NCBI GenBank assembly: GCA_045628945.1
Contig: JAZQQG010000005.1
Span: forward strand, 1 to 64,000
Source of the DNA: RGIG4034 sp045628945
Lineage (GTDB): Bacteria; Bacillota; Clostridia; Lachnospirales; Lachnospiraceae
Reading direction: 5' to 3'
Length of the DNA stretch: 64,000 nt
Below, in pieces: positions 50,975-60,245 of this stretch. Below the pieces are notes generated by a model, which was not told where the DNA came from, did not search any database, and saw only the letters and a program-made list of their open reading frames with translations. Every line of letters starts with the position of its first letter. The stretch's first letter is position 1. The position numbers were made by a program, and so were the translations under genes.

Positions 50975-51604
50975 CTATGCCCACTTATCCGTTGACTTCG
51001 GAATGCGAATATCCACCATCAGTTGCTGTTCCGATAAGAACCACTGGCCGGTAGAAGGCTTTTTACGAAGGATTACATCACGAGGGCTGTCCGCACCGCC
51101 GGACTGGATGAAAAGCTTCAGATGGGTGTCATCCAGCTTGCTGTGGGGGTTATCCGATACCACGATGGTATAAGGCGTCGAGGGCGCATAATCATTCTCC
51201 GGGGTAGCACCCTTGAAGTAGGATCTTGCAATGTACTGCTTGGTAGCGCCGAAACGATCCTTAATAAAGCTTACCTCACGAGGAGAGAGCGGCTCGGGTC
51301 CCTTTAAGAAATTCAGGGCCTCGGTACCAAGTTCTGCGTTCTCGCCAAAGATATTTAACGCCAACACCGTAAGAGCAGCCGTCGCAAAAGCATCCGTCAA
51401 TGCTGCTTCCTTCAAAGCCTTCAGTTCCTCCGCATTCTTGGGAAGCTCCTGGAAGGTAAAGGTCTTGCTGGTGTTCGTAATTGCCTTCGACGCAGCACTT
51501 GAAGCACTCTTTACCACGGAATTCACCGTTTTATTCAGATTACTCTTCATGGTCGAAGAAGTTGCCTTGTTTAATCCGCTCTTTAAATTGTCTAAAAATC
51601 CCAT
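50975..51604 (-). CDS. Uncharacterised protein, 209 residues
   Basis: N-terminal part (MGFLDNLKSGLNKATSSTM... about 50 residues) is serine/lysine/asparagine-rich and amphipathic; the rest begins FTFQELPKNAEELKAL and ends with a beta-rich region (GQWFLSEQQLMVDIRIP). It resembles an uncharacterised Firmicutes family, possibly DUF6935, but I am not certain of the number. AAAGGAG precedes the ATG at 51604. Lies 92 bases after the DUF4236 gene, same strand, so probably a shared transcript. No signal peptide. Confidence 0.65.
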   Translation of the reverse strand: MGFLDNLKSGLNKATSSTMKSNLNKTVNSVVKSASSAASKAITNTSKTFTFQELPKNAEELKALKEAALTDAFATAALTVLALNIFGENAELGTEALNFLKGPEPLSPREVSFIKDRFGATKQYIARSYFKGATPENDYAPSTPYTIVVSDNPHSKLDDTHLKLFIQSGGADSPRDVILRKKPSTGQWFLSEQQLMVDIRIPKSTDKWA

Positions 51605-51696
51605 AATTCTCCTTTCACCTGTAAAAGGTCGGGGCCGAGGTACCCGGTACCCGAATAATCTATCCGAATTGCCTGCTGGCAATCAGAGTCTGTTCT

Positions 51697-52671
51697 TTAC
51701 GCCTCCAGGCGCTCTACCGGCTCGAAACCGGTGGTCTTCTTGAAATTCATATGGCTCGGGAAGGCCGCCAGCGCATCCGACGGATCCACCATTGCAAAAT
51801 TCAGCATTAAGAACCGATCACGGTCAAATACCACCGATACAATGGTTACCTCCTCTTCGTATCCCGTAGCGGTGTTCAAACGGGTGTCTACTGCATGAAT
51901 CACTGCTTTTTTCACAGGGAGAAGCGCAAAGGTATCACGCGCCACACGCAGGATACTGGAGCATACATAATCCTGAACCAGGTCCAGATATGCCGTTTTG
52001 CCCATCGCCTTATTGCTCACCTTGCCGGTCGAGGTAAGGGAAAGATTATAATCGGGAACCACTTCCTCACTCTTTACGCGGAATTCAATCTCCAGGAATT
52101 CCGGGCTGTCCGTTCCGACCTCGAAGTCTGCGCCGTAATCCAGAAGATCTCCGTAAGGGTCCTTGCTCTCCACCGCTTCCAGATAGGCATCCACATCGCC
52201 CTCTAAGATCCGCTTGCCTAATCCCGTCGTGTCACGGCTCCAGTCTACCGGAGCATCGCACACGGTATGCATCGACTTAATCTTCGTCAAAAGAGCATTG
52301 AAGTTCTCCACCATCTGCTGATCGTTCTGAAGCTGTATTGCCGCCTGCTCTGCCTCTGCCTTCGCAATCTTGGCATTCTTCGCCGAGGTGCTTGTCTTGG
52401 CGGTAGAACCGGTCTTCGCCTTGGCAGATGTCTTCGTGGTCTTTTTCGCAGAGGAGGCACCGGTCAACTTGCCGGCCACCTTCTTCAGATTCGTAGACTT
52501 CTGATAGCTGAGTCCCGTTCCGGGCAGGCTAAGCGTTGATGTCGTTTTGCCGGTCGTCGAGAAACTCTGATGAATTCCCTTGGTTCCAAGACTGATGCTG
52601 GCACTCTTCGTTCCCACATTCAGTTTTACCCCTTTCGTCAGGGTAATGCTCTTACGAAATCTTAATCCCAT
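51697..52671 (-). CDS. DUF4236 domain protein
   Basis: 324 residues. The N-terminal about 55 residues (MGLRFRKSITLTKGVKLNVG, then SLPGTGLSYQKS) match the DUF4236 domain, a short beta-rich module of unknown function. A lysine/threonine/alanine-rich linker (about 60-105) joins it to a C-terminal domain of about 200 residues with no recognised family. GGAG precedes the ATG. Followed by the 209-residue unknown gene. Confidence 0.75.
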   Translation of the reverse strand: MGLRFRKSITLTKGVKLNVGTKSASISLGTKGIHQSFSTTGKTTSTLSLPGTGLSYQKSTNLKKVAGKLTGASSAKKTTKTSAKAKTGSTAKTSTSAKNAKIAKAEAEQAAIQLQNDQQMVENFNALLTKIKSMHTVCDAPVDWSRDTTGLGKRILEGDVDAYLEAVESKDPYGDLLDYGADFEVGTDSPEFLEIEFRVKSEEVVPDYNLSLTSTGKVSNKAMGKTAYLDLVQDYVCSSILRVARDTFALLPVKKAVIHAVDTRLNTATGYEEEVTIVSVVFDRDRFLMLNFAMVDPSDALAAFPSHMNFKKTTGFEPVERLEA

Positions 52672-52689
52672 AGTATTCTCCGTTCTTAT

Positions 52690-54576
52690 CTACACATCCG
52701 TTCCGCGGATAATCTTATCCGCCGGCAGGTATGCCATTAACATCTCATCCAGGGCACGCGGTACAATCGGTTTACTCAGATAATCCGCAAATCCCACATC
52801 CAGATAGGTCTCTTTTGCTCCCATAATCGCATTCGCGGTTAGGGCGATAATCGGAGTGGAACGGTTTCGGTTCTCCTCGGAGGCCTGCAGAATCTTAAAG
52901 GCCTCAATTCCGTCCATACCGGGCATCATATGGTCCAAAAAGATCATGTCATACTTCGTATGCTTGCACATCTCGATGCATTCCGGTCCGCTCTTTGCCG
53001 CATCAATCTCGACCTTGTTATGCTTCATCAATCCGATGAACACCTTGATGTTGAGCGGAACATCATCCACAACCAACACCTTCGTTCCGGGTGCGAAGAA
53101 ACGAATCTCTGCCGAGGTTGCCTCGACATTTTTCTCATCCAATCGGAGTCCGAATTCCCCCATCGGCTGCGAGTCGGCAATCTCCTGCTTCAATATCGCC
53201 GTGAATACGGAGCCCTTGCCATATTCACTCGTTACACGGATTTCGCCATCCATAAGTTGCGCCAACAGTCCGGTAATTCGAAGTCCCAGTCCGGTCCCTT
53301 CAATATGACGGTTCGCGCTCTCGTTAATACGGGAGAAATTCTCAAAGAGCTTCGGCATATCTTCTTCCCGAATTCCCATTCCGGTATCTTCCACACGAAG
53401 AATCAGATTCCCGTATATCGCATCAATCGGTTCCCAATCCACGTAGAGGGAAGCTTCGCCTTCCTCCGTATACTTGATTGCATTCGTCATAAGATTCACC
53501 AGAATCTGACGCACACGCACCGAGTCACCGATTAATTTGGCAGGAACCTTCGGATTGTTCGTAAAACGGAAATCCAAGCCTTTCTCCTGTGCGCGGCCCT
53601 GTAACATCTGATAGGTATCATTCATCACAGAGAAAAGAGAATATCGGTCCGGAAGAATCTCCATCTTCCCGGATTCAATCTTACTAAGGTCCAGAATATC
53701 ATTGATAATTGCCAAAAGCCCCGAACCGGCGCTCTGAATATTCGCCGCATATTCCTTCGTCAGATCCTCTTTTGTCTCACGAAGAATCATCGTGTTCATA
53801 CCGAGGATTCCGTTGATCGGAGTACGAATCTCGTGGCTCATGTTGGCAAGGAAGGTACTCTTCGCCTCGTTTGCCGCATTGGCTCTCTCATTGGCTTTCT
53901 CGAGTTCCTGCATGGTCTCCATCAGTGCTTTGTAGTCAGGAGACTCCAAAGAGAACTGCATAATCAGTGCCGCTACCGCACTACCAAAGCAGGTCATCAG
54001 AACATTGGAAAAAATCTGCTGAAGGCCCATGGAGATGGCCGGTGCCAACACGAACAGCATTCCAAGCCAAAACTTGTGCTTCTCCACACGTTTGGCATTC
54101 AGAATCAGCACAATCAGGGCATGAAGCATCAAAAAGGCCAAAATCAACACCGAGGCCAAGAAGGCAGGTCCGTGGCCGTACACTCCGTCCTCAAACCAGA
54201 AAAGCCAATGGGTCCAGCCCGTAGTAAGTAGTGCAACACCATACAGAAGCATTGCCACGCCCGCAATCCAATGATGCTTACGATTGGCCCTGTCGGCAAT
54301 GAGCAGCAGATAATTGGCTCCGCAATATACCTGCAAGACATTGAGTGCAAAATAGATAATATTCAGAATCAGGTTCGCCAGATCCGGCACCCGGGTGGAA
54401 AAGCTGATGGTATAGGCGGTAATCACATCCAGAATTCCCGCCAGAATCGAATATACGATGAAAGCCTGGAAGGCCTTCGTACGTTCACTTTTCAGATAGG
54501 TTCCCGCATTTAAAGCGCCCAAAAGAATTGCAAGCAGTACAATGCCGGCAATATCCAGAGTAATGTTATATAACAT
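52690..54576 (-). CDS. Hybrid sensor histidine kinase/response regulator
   Basis: 628 residues. About seven N-terminal membrane helices (to about 210), a short coiled coil, then an intact kinase: phospho-accepting histidine 248 in FLANMSHEIRTPING, N box LVNLMTNAIKYT and G1 box EDTGMGI. The C-terminal receiver has VLVVDDVPLN, FLDHMMPGMDG, ALTANA and SKPI, including the phosphorylatable aspartate. No output domain or Hpt follows, so a separate phosphotransfer partner is needed. GGAG precedes the ATG. It lies 20 bases after a degenerate GGDEF gene and 18 before DUF4236. Confidence 0.92.
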   Translation of the reverse strand: MLYNITLDIAGIVLLAILLGALNAGTYLKSERTKAFQAFIVYSILAGILDVITAYTISFSTRVPDLANLILNIIYFALNVLQVYCGANYLLLIADRANRKHHWIAGVAMLLYGVALLTTGWTHWLFWFEDGVYGHGPAFLASVLILAFLMLHALIVLILNAKRVEKHKFWLGMLFVLAPAISMGLQQIFSNVLMTCFGSAVAALIMQFSLESPDYKALMETMQELEKANERANAANEAKSTFLANMSHEIRTPINGILGMNTMILRETKEDLTKEYAANIQSAGSGLLAIINDILDLSKIESGKMEILPDRYSLFSVMNDTYQMLQGRAQEKGLDFRFTNNPKVPAKLIGDSVRVRQILVNLMTNAIKYTEEGEASLYVDWEPIDAIYGNLILRVEDTGMGIREEDMPKLFENFSRINESANRHIEGTGLGLRITGLLAQLMDGEIRVTSEYGKGSVFTAILKQEIADSQPMGEFGLRLDEKNVEATSAEIRFFAPGTKVLVVDDVPLNIKVFIGLMKHNKVEIDAAKSGPECIEMCKHTKYDMIFLDHMMPGMDGIEAFKILQASEENRNRSTPIIALTANAIMGAKETYLDVGFADYLSKPIVPRALDEMLMAYLPADKIIRGTDV

Positions 54577-54596
54577 CTCTACTCCTTACAGATGCA

Positions 54597-55448
54597 TTAC
54601 TGCATCTCATTCATCATTTTCCGGAGGAAGAATTCCGCATCGGCATGGTATTCTTCTTTTTTAAACGAGCTGCAGGCAATATTAATCTTCGGATTCACCG
54701 CACCGCCGACAGCCTTCTCGTAGAGTTCGTCCGCCGTTACGGCATAGCGCATACGCTCGCTTACCACCGCAAAGGAATTGCTCTCGCAGTTCAGAAGGAT
54801 TCCGAACAGACCGTTATTGTTCAGGTCATAGACGCGATCCTCAATACGAAGGGCATCCACCAGAGTTTCCGCAATTTTCGCATACATCTCGCGACCCTTT
54901 CCGGCTTCTACCGGTCTGCCTTCCTTGTCAAACAGCTTCACATCCAACAGCATTAACGAAAGAAGCATACCGTTACGCTCACAGTACGCCTGCTGCATTC
55001 TTAAATCCGTCAAAAGAGCACGCTGGTTATAGAGTCCTGTCACCTCACTTAACATGACAAGGTCTTCCTGGCGTTCTCTCTCAATATCCAATTCACGAAT
55101 CAGTCGGTTCGTCTCGGTTAAAAACAGTTCCGCAAACAGGAAGCATCCTACCGGAATCACGAACCAGGCAAAGAAACGAAGGTCAAAGGGAAGAGGATTG
55201 ATCATTAACATCACCAGACGCTGTGCCACGTATCCGATGCTCAATCCGATTGCAAGAAGGCGTCCCGCAACAATCTGCTTATTGGTCATAAGAATTGCCA
55301 CGCAGACACAGCCGCAAGCCATGACAATCGATTCCGCCATCAATCTCGAATGAACACTGTTTCTTACGAGCAATACCGCCACTGCCGTAAGTCCCAGAAT
55401 TCCGATTAATCCAACATTTCTACGCAATCCCATCTGTCCTTTTGTCAT
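54597..55448 (-). CDS. Membrane protein with degenerate GGDEF domain
   Basis: 283 residues. Four membrane helices (to about 112), a short coiled coil and a GGDEF-like fold: LSEVTGLYNQRALL matches the DxLTGLYNRR helix, but the signature loop reads NNNGLFGILL and the metal-binding aspartate segment is LLDVKLFD. Cyclase activity is very unlikely. GGGGAG precedes the ATG at 55448. First gene of a transcript that continues into the hybrid kinase, so it may act as a sensor or partner of that kinase. Confidence 0.75.
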   Translation of the reverse strand: MTKGQMGLRRNVGLIGILGLTAVAVLLVRNSVHSRLMAESIVMACGCVCVAILMTNKQIVAGRLLAIGLSIGYVAQRLVMLMINPLPFDLRFFAWFVIPVGCFLFAELFLTETNRLIRELDIERERQEDLVMLSEVTGLYNQRALLTDLRMQQAYCERNGMLLSLMLLDVKLFDKEGRPVEAGKGREMYAKIAETLVDALRIEDRVYDLNNNGLFGILLNCESNSFAVVSERMRYAVTADELYEKAVGGAVNPKINIACSSFKKEEYHADAEFFLRKMMNEMQ

Positions 55449-55521
55449 CTCAATCTCCCCGAATTGTAGGTCTTATTATAGCAATATATATTATATAACA
55501 ATTTTATGGTTTGTAAAAGAA

Positions 55522-56349
55522 CTAATTGCTCGCATTCTCACCGAAAAATCGCTTGTAGATTCGTGAAAAATTCGAATAGCTGTTGAAGCCCGCCTCCATA
55601 CAGGCCACCGTAATCGGCATCCCCTCCCGAATGCGTTCGTGTGCGTAAAGCAGGCGCTTATTGGTCAGATAATTGCCGATGGTGTCGCCGGTCTCCTCCT
55701 TAAATCGATGCATCAGATAGGATCGGCTTACGAAGAATCGACTTGCCAAAAGGTCGATGGAAATCTCCTCCGTCATGTGAGCATTCAGATAGTTCACCAC
55801 CTCGTGAATCATCGGGTCATACCGTCCGGCTTGCAGATACTTCATTTCCTCCGCCCGTACCGCACGATTTAACTGTATCAGAAAGGTCTGAAAGCAGAGT
55901 TCCCTCTCCAGGCCGGAGGCAAATTCCGTACTCCGCGCGGCCGCCTCCATGGCTTCCAGTGCCCGAAAAACCCGACCACGTTTCTGTCCTGCCGCCCGAA
56001 GCACCAGAGCCCCCTCCGCCGCGGCCCGAAGAAAGCATTCCCGAAGGTCGTATTCCTCCGTCCGAAATGTCCGTAGATAATCCGGTGAAATATAGAGAAT
56101 GATCCGCTCGTATTCCTCTTCTCCCCGTACAATGGGACGATGCACCTGACCGGCCGGCACAAGCACAATGTCATACGGTTTGAGTTCATAATTCATTCCT
56201 TCAATACTGTAGGTCACCTGCCCCTTTATCAGAAGCAGAATCTTATCGAAGTCATGGTAGTGATATTCATATTCTTTTCGCTCCTTCGTCGCCAAGTGAA
56301 AAAGACGATACGGCTCCTTCAGATATCCCGTTTTGGCATACTTAATCAT
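55522..56349 (-). CDS. AraC-family transcriptional regulator
   Basis: 275 residues. N-terminal cupin sensor (YEYHYHDFDKILLLIKGQVTYSIEG with metal-type histidines, then PAGQVHRP) and C-terminal double helix-turn-helix (SIDLLASRFFVSRSYLMHRFKEETG; ITVACMEAGFNSYSNFSRIYKRFFG). The ATG at 56349 has AGGAGAG five bases upstream; a GTG two codons before is less likely. Divergent from the trans-sulfuration gene, with overlapping promoters and direct repeats between them, so it probably controls that gene and itself. Confidence 0.9.
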   Translation of the reverse strand: MIKYAKTGYLKEPYRLFHLATKERKEYEYHYHDFDKILLLIKGQVTYSIEGMNYELKPYDIVLVPAGQVHRPIVRGEEEYERIILYISPDYLRTFRTEEYDLRECFLRAAAEGALVLRAAGQKRGRVFRALEAMEAAARSTEFASGLERELCFQTFLIQLNRAVRAEEMKYLQAGRYDPMIHEVVNYLNAHMTEEISIDLLASRFFVSRSYLMHRFKEETGDTIGNYLTNKRLLYAHERIREGMPITVACMEAGFNSYSNFSRIYKRFFGENASN

Positions 56350-56396
56350 AGGCACTCTCCTGCCGTTTCCGGCATTTTTCTTTTTTCTGCTCGTGA

Positions 56397-56427
56397 TAGC
56401 ACTATTTGCAATATTATTAGCACTATT
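56397..56427. promoter_or_regulatory. 21-bp-spaced direct repeats, likely AraC-type binding site
   Basis: TAGCACTATT occurs at 56397-56406 and again at 56418-56427, start to start exactly 21 bases, two helical turns, the spacing of the classic AraC half-sites. They overlap the -35 and spacer of the plus promoter and the -10 of the minus promoter. Confidence 0.65.
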
Positions 56428-56434
56428 ATACTAT
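56406..56434 (+). promoter_or_regulatory. Promoter of the trans-sulfuration gene
   Basis: TTGCAA (56406-56411), 17 bases, TACTAT (56429-56434). Both hexamers are four of six, suggesting a need for activation. Confidence 0.6.
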
Positions 56435-56453
56435 TTTCTGCTGTTGCTGTCAC
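56425..56453 (-). promoter_or_regulatory. Promoter of the AraC-family gene
   Basis: Minus strand: GTGACA (56453-56448), 17 bases, perfect TATAAT (56430-56425). It overlaps the divergent promoter, so the two polymerases should compete. Confidence 0.75.
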
Positions 56454-56525
56454 GTACAATTACAGTATACAAAGAACGCCGCCGGAGCATGCATTTGGCG
56501 CCACAGAAACGGCAGGAGGAGACCC

Positions 56526-57707
56526 ATGAAGAATTTCAGCAATTTCACCGATTTTGACCGAAAAGAACATATGCATTTTGAGTCCAGAGCAATCCACGGA
56601 GCTTTAGGGTGCGACCCGCATACCGGAGCGGTATCCTTCCCGATCTATCAGACGGCAACCTTCCGTCACAGAGGGCTTTTTGACTCCACCGGCTACGACT
56701 ATTCCCGTCTGCAGAACCCGACCAGACAGGAGCTGGAGCGAACCATGGCCATTCTTGAGGAAGGAACCGAAGGGTTTGCTTTTACCAGCGGACAGGCAGC
56801 CAATATGGCGCTTTTCACCATCCTGAATCCCGGGGACCATGTTCTTCTGACCGACGATATCTACGGCGGCACCTATCGAATTGCCGGCGATATTTTCACC
56901 AAATACGGGTGTTCCTTTACCTATGTGGATATGACGGATCTGGAAGATATCCGCAGTCATATGACCGAGAAAACCCGCATGATTTTCCTCGAAACTCCCA
57001 CCAATCCCATGATGAAGGTTGCCGATATCCGGGCCATTGCCGAGTTGGCGCATTCCAAGGGCGCACTCTTAGTGGTGGACAACACCTTCTTAACTCCGTA
57101 TTTTCAAAAGCCGCTGACTCTGGGAGCCGACATTGTCGTTCATAGCGGAACGAAATATATCTGCGGACACAATGATGTTATCGCAGGTCTCGTAATCGTG
57201 CGGGATCCCCATCTGCAGGACCATTTTCGTCTGCAGTTAAAATCCCACGGAAACGGCTTGGGTCCCATGGATTCCTGGCTTCTCCTTCGTGGTCTGAAGA
57301 CCCTGCAGCTTCGTATGGACCGCCACAATGAAAATGCTAAGAAGGTTGCCGCCTGGCTTCGTACGCAGCGTAAGGTAACCAAGGTGTTCTACGTCGGTTT
57401 CGAAGACCATCCCCAGTATGAGCTTACCTGCAGACAGACCTCCGGCTTCGGTGGAATGATTTCTTTTAACGTAGATTCCTTCGAGACCGTAAAAAAGATT
57501 CTAAACAATGTGGACATGGTCATGTTCGCAGAGAGTCTTGGCGGAACGGAGACTCTGATCACCTACCCCCGCACCCAGACCCACGAATCCATGAAAGAAG
57601 AAGACCGACAGAAACTTGGCATCACCGAGACCTTCTTACGACTCTCCGTCGGACTGGAGCATCCTGATGACATCATTGCGGATCTCAATCGTGCCATGAA
57701 CGAATAG
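56526..57707 (+). CDS. Cystathionine gamma-synthase/beta-lyase family PLP enzyme
   Basis: 393 residues. Cys/Met metabolism PLP enzyme of fold type I: YSRLQNPTRQELE, FTSGQAANMALF, VVDNTFLTPYFQKP and the PLP lysine in VHSGTKYICGHND; the C-terminal ESLGGTETLITYP is also conserved. Exact reaction (gamma-synthase, beta-lyase or gamma-lyase) cannot be set from motifs. CAGGAGGAG precedes the ATG. Followed 13 bases later by dapF; divergent AraC regulator upstream. Confidence 0.88.
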   Translation: MKNFSNFTDFDRKEHMHFESRAIHGALGCDPHTGAVSFPIYQTATFRHRGLFDSTGYDYSRLQNPTRQELERTMAILEEGTEGFAFTSGQAANMALFTILNPGDHVLLTDDIYGGTYRIAGDIFTKYGCSFTYVDMTDLEDIRSHMTEKTRMIFLETPTNPMMKVADIRAIAELAHSKGALLVVDNTFLTPYFQKPLTLGADIVVHSGTKYICGHNDVIAGLVIVRDPHLQDHFRLQLKSHGNGLGPMDSWLLLRGLKTLQLRMDRHNENAKKVAAWLRTQRKVTKVFYVGFEDHPQYELTCRQTSGFGGMISFNVDSFETVKKILNNVDMVMFAESLGGTETLITYPRTQTHESMKEEDRQKLGITETFLRLSVGLEHPDDIIADLNRAMNE

Positions 57708-57720
57708 GAGGACGACCACT

Positions 57721-58614
57721 ATGACACAACCACAGCTTCCCGGTCAGACCGCGGATTCCCTTCGGATTCGTTTTACCAAAATGCAGGCCTTCGGAAACGA
57801 TTATGTCTATATTGATGCCATTCACCAGAAACTGCCGCAATTAAATCAGCTGGCCATCTTCCTATCCGACCATCATTTCGGTGTCGGCTCCGACGGGATG
57901 ATCTTAATCTGCCCTTCCGAGGTGGCAGATTTCCGAATGCGGGTCTTCGATCCGGACGGGACAGAATGCGAGATGTGCGGGAATGCCCTGCGAAGCGTTG
58001 CCAAATATGTATACGATCATCATTTTACCGAAAAAGAACATTTCACCATCGAGACCCTCGGCGGAATCCAGAAGGTGAGCCTCACGATTGAAAACGGTGT
58101 TGCCGTGAATATCCGCGCCGACATCGGAGTTCCCGTGCTAGACACGGACAAAATCCCGGTGGTAACCGACACCTCCACCTTCATCAATCACCCGGTCCGG
58201 GTTCTCGATCGCTCGTTTCTTGTAACGGCGGTCTCCTGGGGCAATCCCCATATCGTGACCTTTATTGACGACGTCGATACTCTTCCGATTGAGAAATACG
58301 GTCCGGCTCTTGAGAATTACACCTCTCTCTTCCCGAATCGAACGAATGTAACCTTCGCACAACTTGTGGATCGCAATACCATCAAAATTCGCGAGTGGGA
58401 GCGTGGCACCGGGGAAACCATCGGCTGTGGCACCGGCTGTTGCACCGCCGTTGTCGGCGCCGTCTTACAGGGAGCCAGCGAACGTCGGGTAACCGTTTTG
58501 CAGATCGGCGGACCACTCTTGGTCGAATGGCGTACTGAGGACAATCATATGCTGATGACCGGGCCGTCTCATACCGTATTTGAAGCAGAGATTACTGTGC
58601 CGAATTTTCAATAA
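57721..58614 (+). CDS. dapF: Diaminopimelate epimerase
   Basis: 297 residues. Converts LL- to meso-diaminopimelate. Two-cysteine mechanism: CEMCGNALRS and GCGTGCCTAVV, with the N-terminal FTKMQAFGNDYV and the substrate segment SWGNPHIV. A ten-residue polar N-terminal extension precedes the conserved start. GGAGG precedes the ATG. Provides the substrate for MurE encoded next. Confidence 0.95.
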   Translation: MTQPQLPGQTADSLRIRFTKMQAFGNDYVYIDAIHQKLPQLNQLAIFLSDHHFGVGSDGMILICPSEVADFRMRVFDPDGTECEMCGNALRSVAKYVYDHHFTEKEHFTIETLGGIQKVSLTIENGVAVNIRADIGVPVLDTDKIPVVTDTSTFINHPVRVLDRSFLVTAVSWGNPHIVTFIDDVDTLPIEKYGPALENYTSLFPNRTNVTFAQLVDRNTIKIREWERGTGETIGCGTGCCTAVVGAVLQGASERRVTVLQIGGPLLVEWRTEDNHMLMTGPSHTVFEAEITVPNFQ

Positions 58615-58706
58615 TATGATACAATAGAGATGGATTTCCGCGCAGAAAACTCTTTTGCATCCCGTCAGAAGGATTCCCGGAAGAATATGAATTGGAGAAA
58701 GAAAAA

Positions 58707-60245
58707 ATGAAGCTTAGCGAACTCGTTGCAAGACTGGACTATCGTATTGTGTCCGGTCCCACGACCTTAGATTCCATAGAAATCGGAGAATTGATCTACG
58801 ATACCCGTAAGGTAAGTGCGGATTGTTTTTTTGTCTGCATTCAGGGAACCGTATATGATGCGCACGATGCCATCGAAGAAATCCTCGCCAAAGGCGCCCG
58901 TGCCGTTGCCATCGAGCACGAAATCGATGCACAGATTATGGCCGATCACCCGGAGGTGGTTTTCCTTGCTTGCAAGAACAATCGTCTGACCTTGGCCATT
59001 ACTGCCGCCGCATACTTTGGCTACCCTGCGGAGAAGCTTACCACCATCGGAATTACCGGAACAAAGGGGAAAACCACCACTTCCTTTATGTTGCGTGAGA
59101 TTCTTCACCGCGCCGGTTTCTCCACCGGTCTTATCGGTACCATCGGTGCCTGGATTAACGAGGAAAAAACCAAAACGGCTAACACCACCCCCGAAAGCTA
59201 CGAATTGCAGCGACTCTTCGCCGAGATGGTGAAGGCAGGCTGTACGCACTGTATCATGGAGGTCTCCAGTCAGGGTCTTAAGATGAGTCGTGTGGCAGGT
59301 TTTACGTTCGATGTCGGGGTATTTACGAATTTCAGTGCCGATCATATCGGCCCCAACGAGCATGAATCCATGGAAGAATACCTCTACTGCAAGAGTCTGC
59401 TCTTCCGCCAGTGTAAACACGGCTTTGTCAATACGGACGATGCGTCCGCCCTTGGTGCGGTAAAAGACCATACCTGTGCGCTTTCCGCCTACGGACTGGA
59501 ATACGAAAGTCCCGCTCTTCAGGATTCTTCTTTTGCCGGAAAGGAGATCTGCATTGCGGAAAATATTACCTATACCAATGCCGACGGAATCCTGGGAATG
59601 GGCTTCGATGCCATCTCCTCCACGGGGGAAATGACGCATATCGCTACAAATGTACCCGGTCGTTTCAGCGTGTATAACGCGCTGGCCGCCTTCAATGTGG
59701 CCAAATACCTGGGGATTGATACTTCTGTAATTCTCTCCGCTCTCTCCGATGTGCATGTGCGTGGGCGCGTAGAAATGGTTCCGGTATCGGATCGTTTCAC
59801 GGTAATGATTGACTATGCACACAACGAAGCTAGTGTTGAAAGCCTGTTAACCACAATTCTTGCTTATCATCCGAAGCGAATTGTCTGTGTCTATGGCGGT
59901 GGCGGCAACCGTTCCAAGCTCCGCCGTTATGCAATGGGTGAGCTGTGCGGTAAAATGGCGGATCTCTCCATTCTGACTGCGGACAATCCCAGAGATGAAG
60001 AGATTGCTTCCATCAATGAGGATATCAAGGTTGGTCTATCGAAGAGTAACGGTCGCTACATCGAGATCGAGGACCGCAAGGAGGCCATCCTCTACAGCAT
60101 CGAGCATGCCGAAGATGGCGACATCATCATTCTTCTCGGTAAAGGCCACGAGGACTACCAGGAGATTAAGGGTGTCAAATATCATTTCAGCGAGCGCGAG
60201 GTGCTGGAAGAATATATTGCAACGAAGCAAAAAGCTTCGGTGTAG
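58707..60245 (+). CDS. murE: UDP-MurNAc-tripeptide synthetase (meso-DAP adding)
   Basis: 512 residues. Adds the third residue to UDP-MurNAc-dipeptide. ATP loop GITGTKGKTTTS, the carbamylated-lysine region and the specificity motif DNPRDE, whose DNPR form marks meso-diaminopimelate rather than lysine. GGAG precedes the ATG at 58707 by nine bases; a TTG at 58692 is rejected. Follows dapF by 92 bases in the same direction, and shares cell-wall function with murA elsewhere in the window. Confidence 0.95.
   Translation: MKLSELVARLDYRIVSGPTTLDSIEIGELIYDTRKVSADCFFVCIQGTVYDAHDAIEEILAKGARAVAIEHEIDAQIMADHPEVVFLACKNNRLTLAITAAAYFGYPAEKLTTIGITGTKGKTTTSFMLREILHRAGFSTGLIGTIGAWINEEKTKTANTTPESYELQRLFAEMVKAGCTHCIMEVSSQGLKMSRVAGFTFDVGVFTNFSADHIGPNEHESMEEYLYCKSLLFRQCKHGFVNTDDASALGAVKDHTCALSAYGLEYESPALQDSSFAGKEICIAENITYTNADGILGMGFDAISSTGEMTHIATNVPGRFSVYNALAAFNVAKYLGIDTSVILSALSDVHVRGRVEMVPVSDRFTVMIDYAHNEASVESLLTTILAYHPKRIVCVYGGGGNRSKLRRYAMGELCGKMADLSILTADNPRDEEIASINEDIKVGLSKSNGRYIEIEDRKEAILYSIEHAEDGDIIILLGKGHEDYQEIKGVKYHFSEREVLEEYIATKQKASV

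Noticed and set aside
58767..59822. A 351-codon open frame on the strand opposite murE
   Set aside because: It lies wholly inside murE, whose ATP and specificity motifs are intact; the antisense translation has no recognisable domain.
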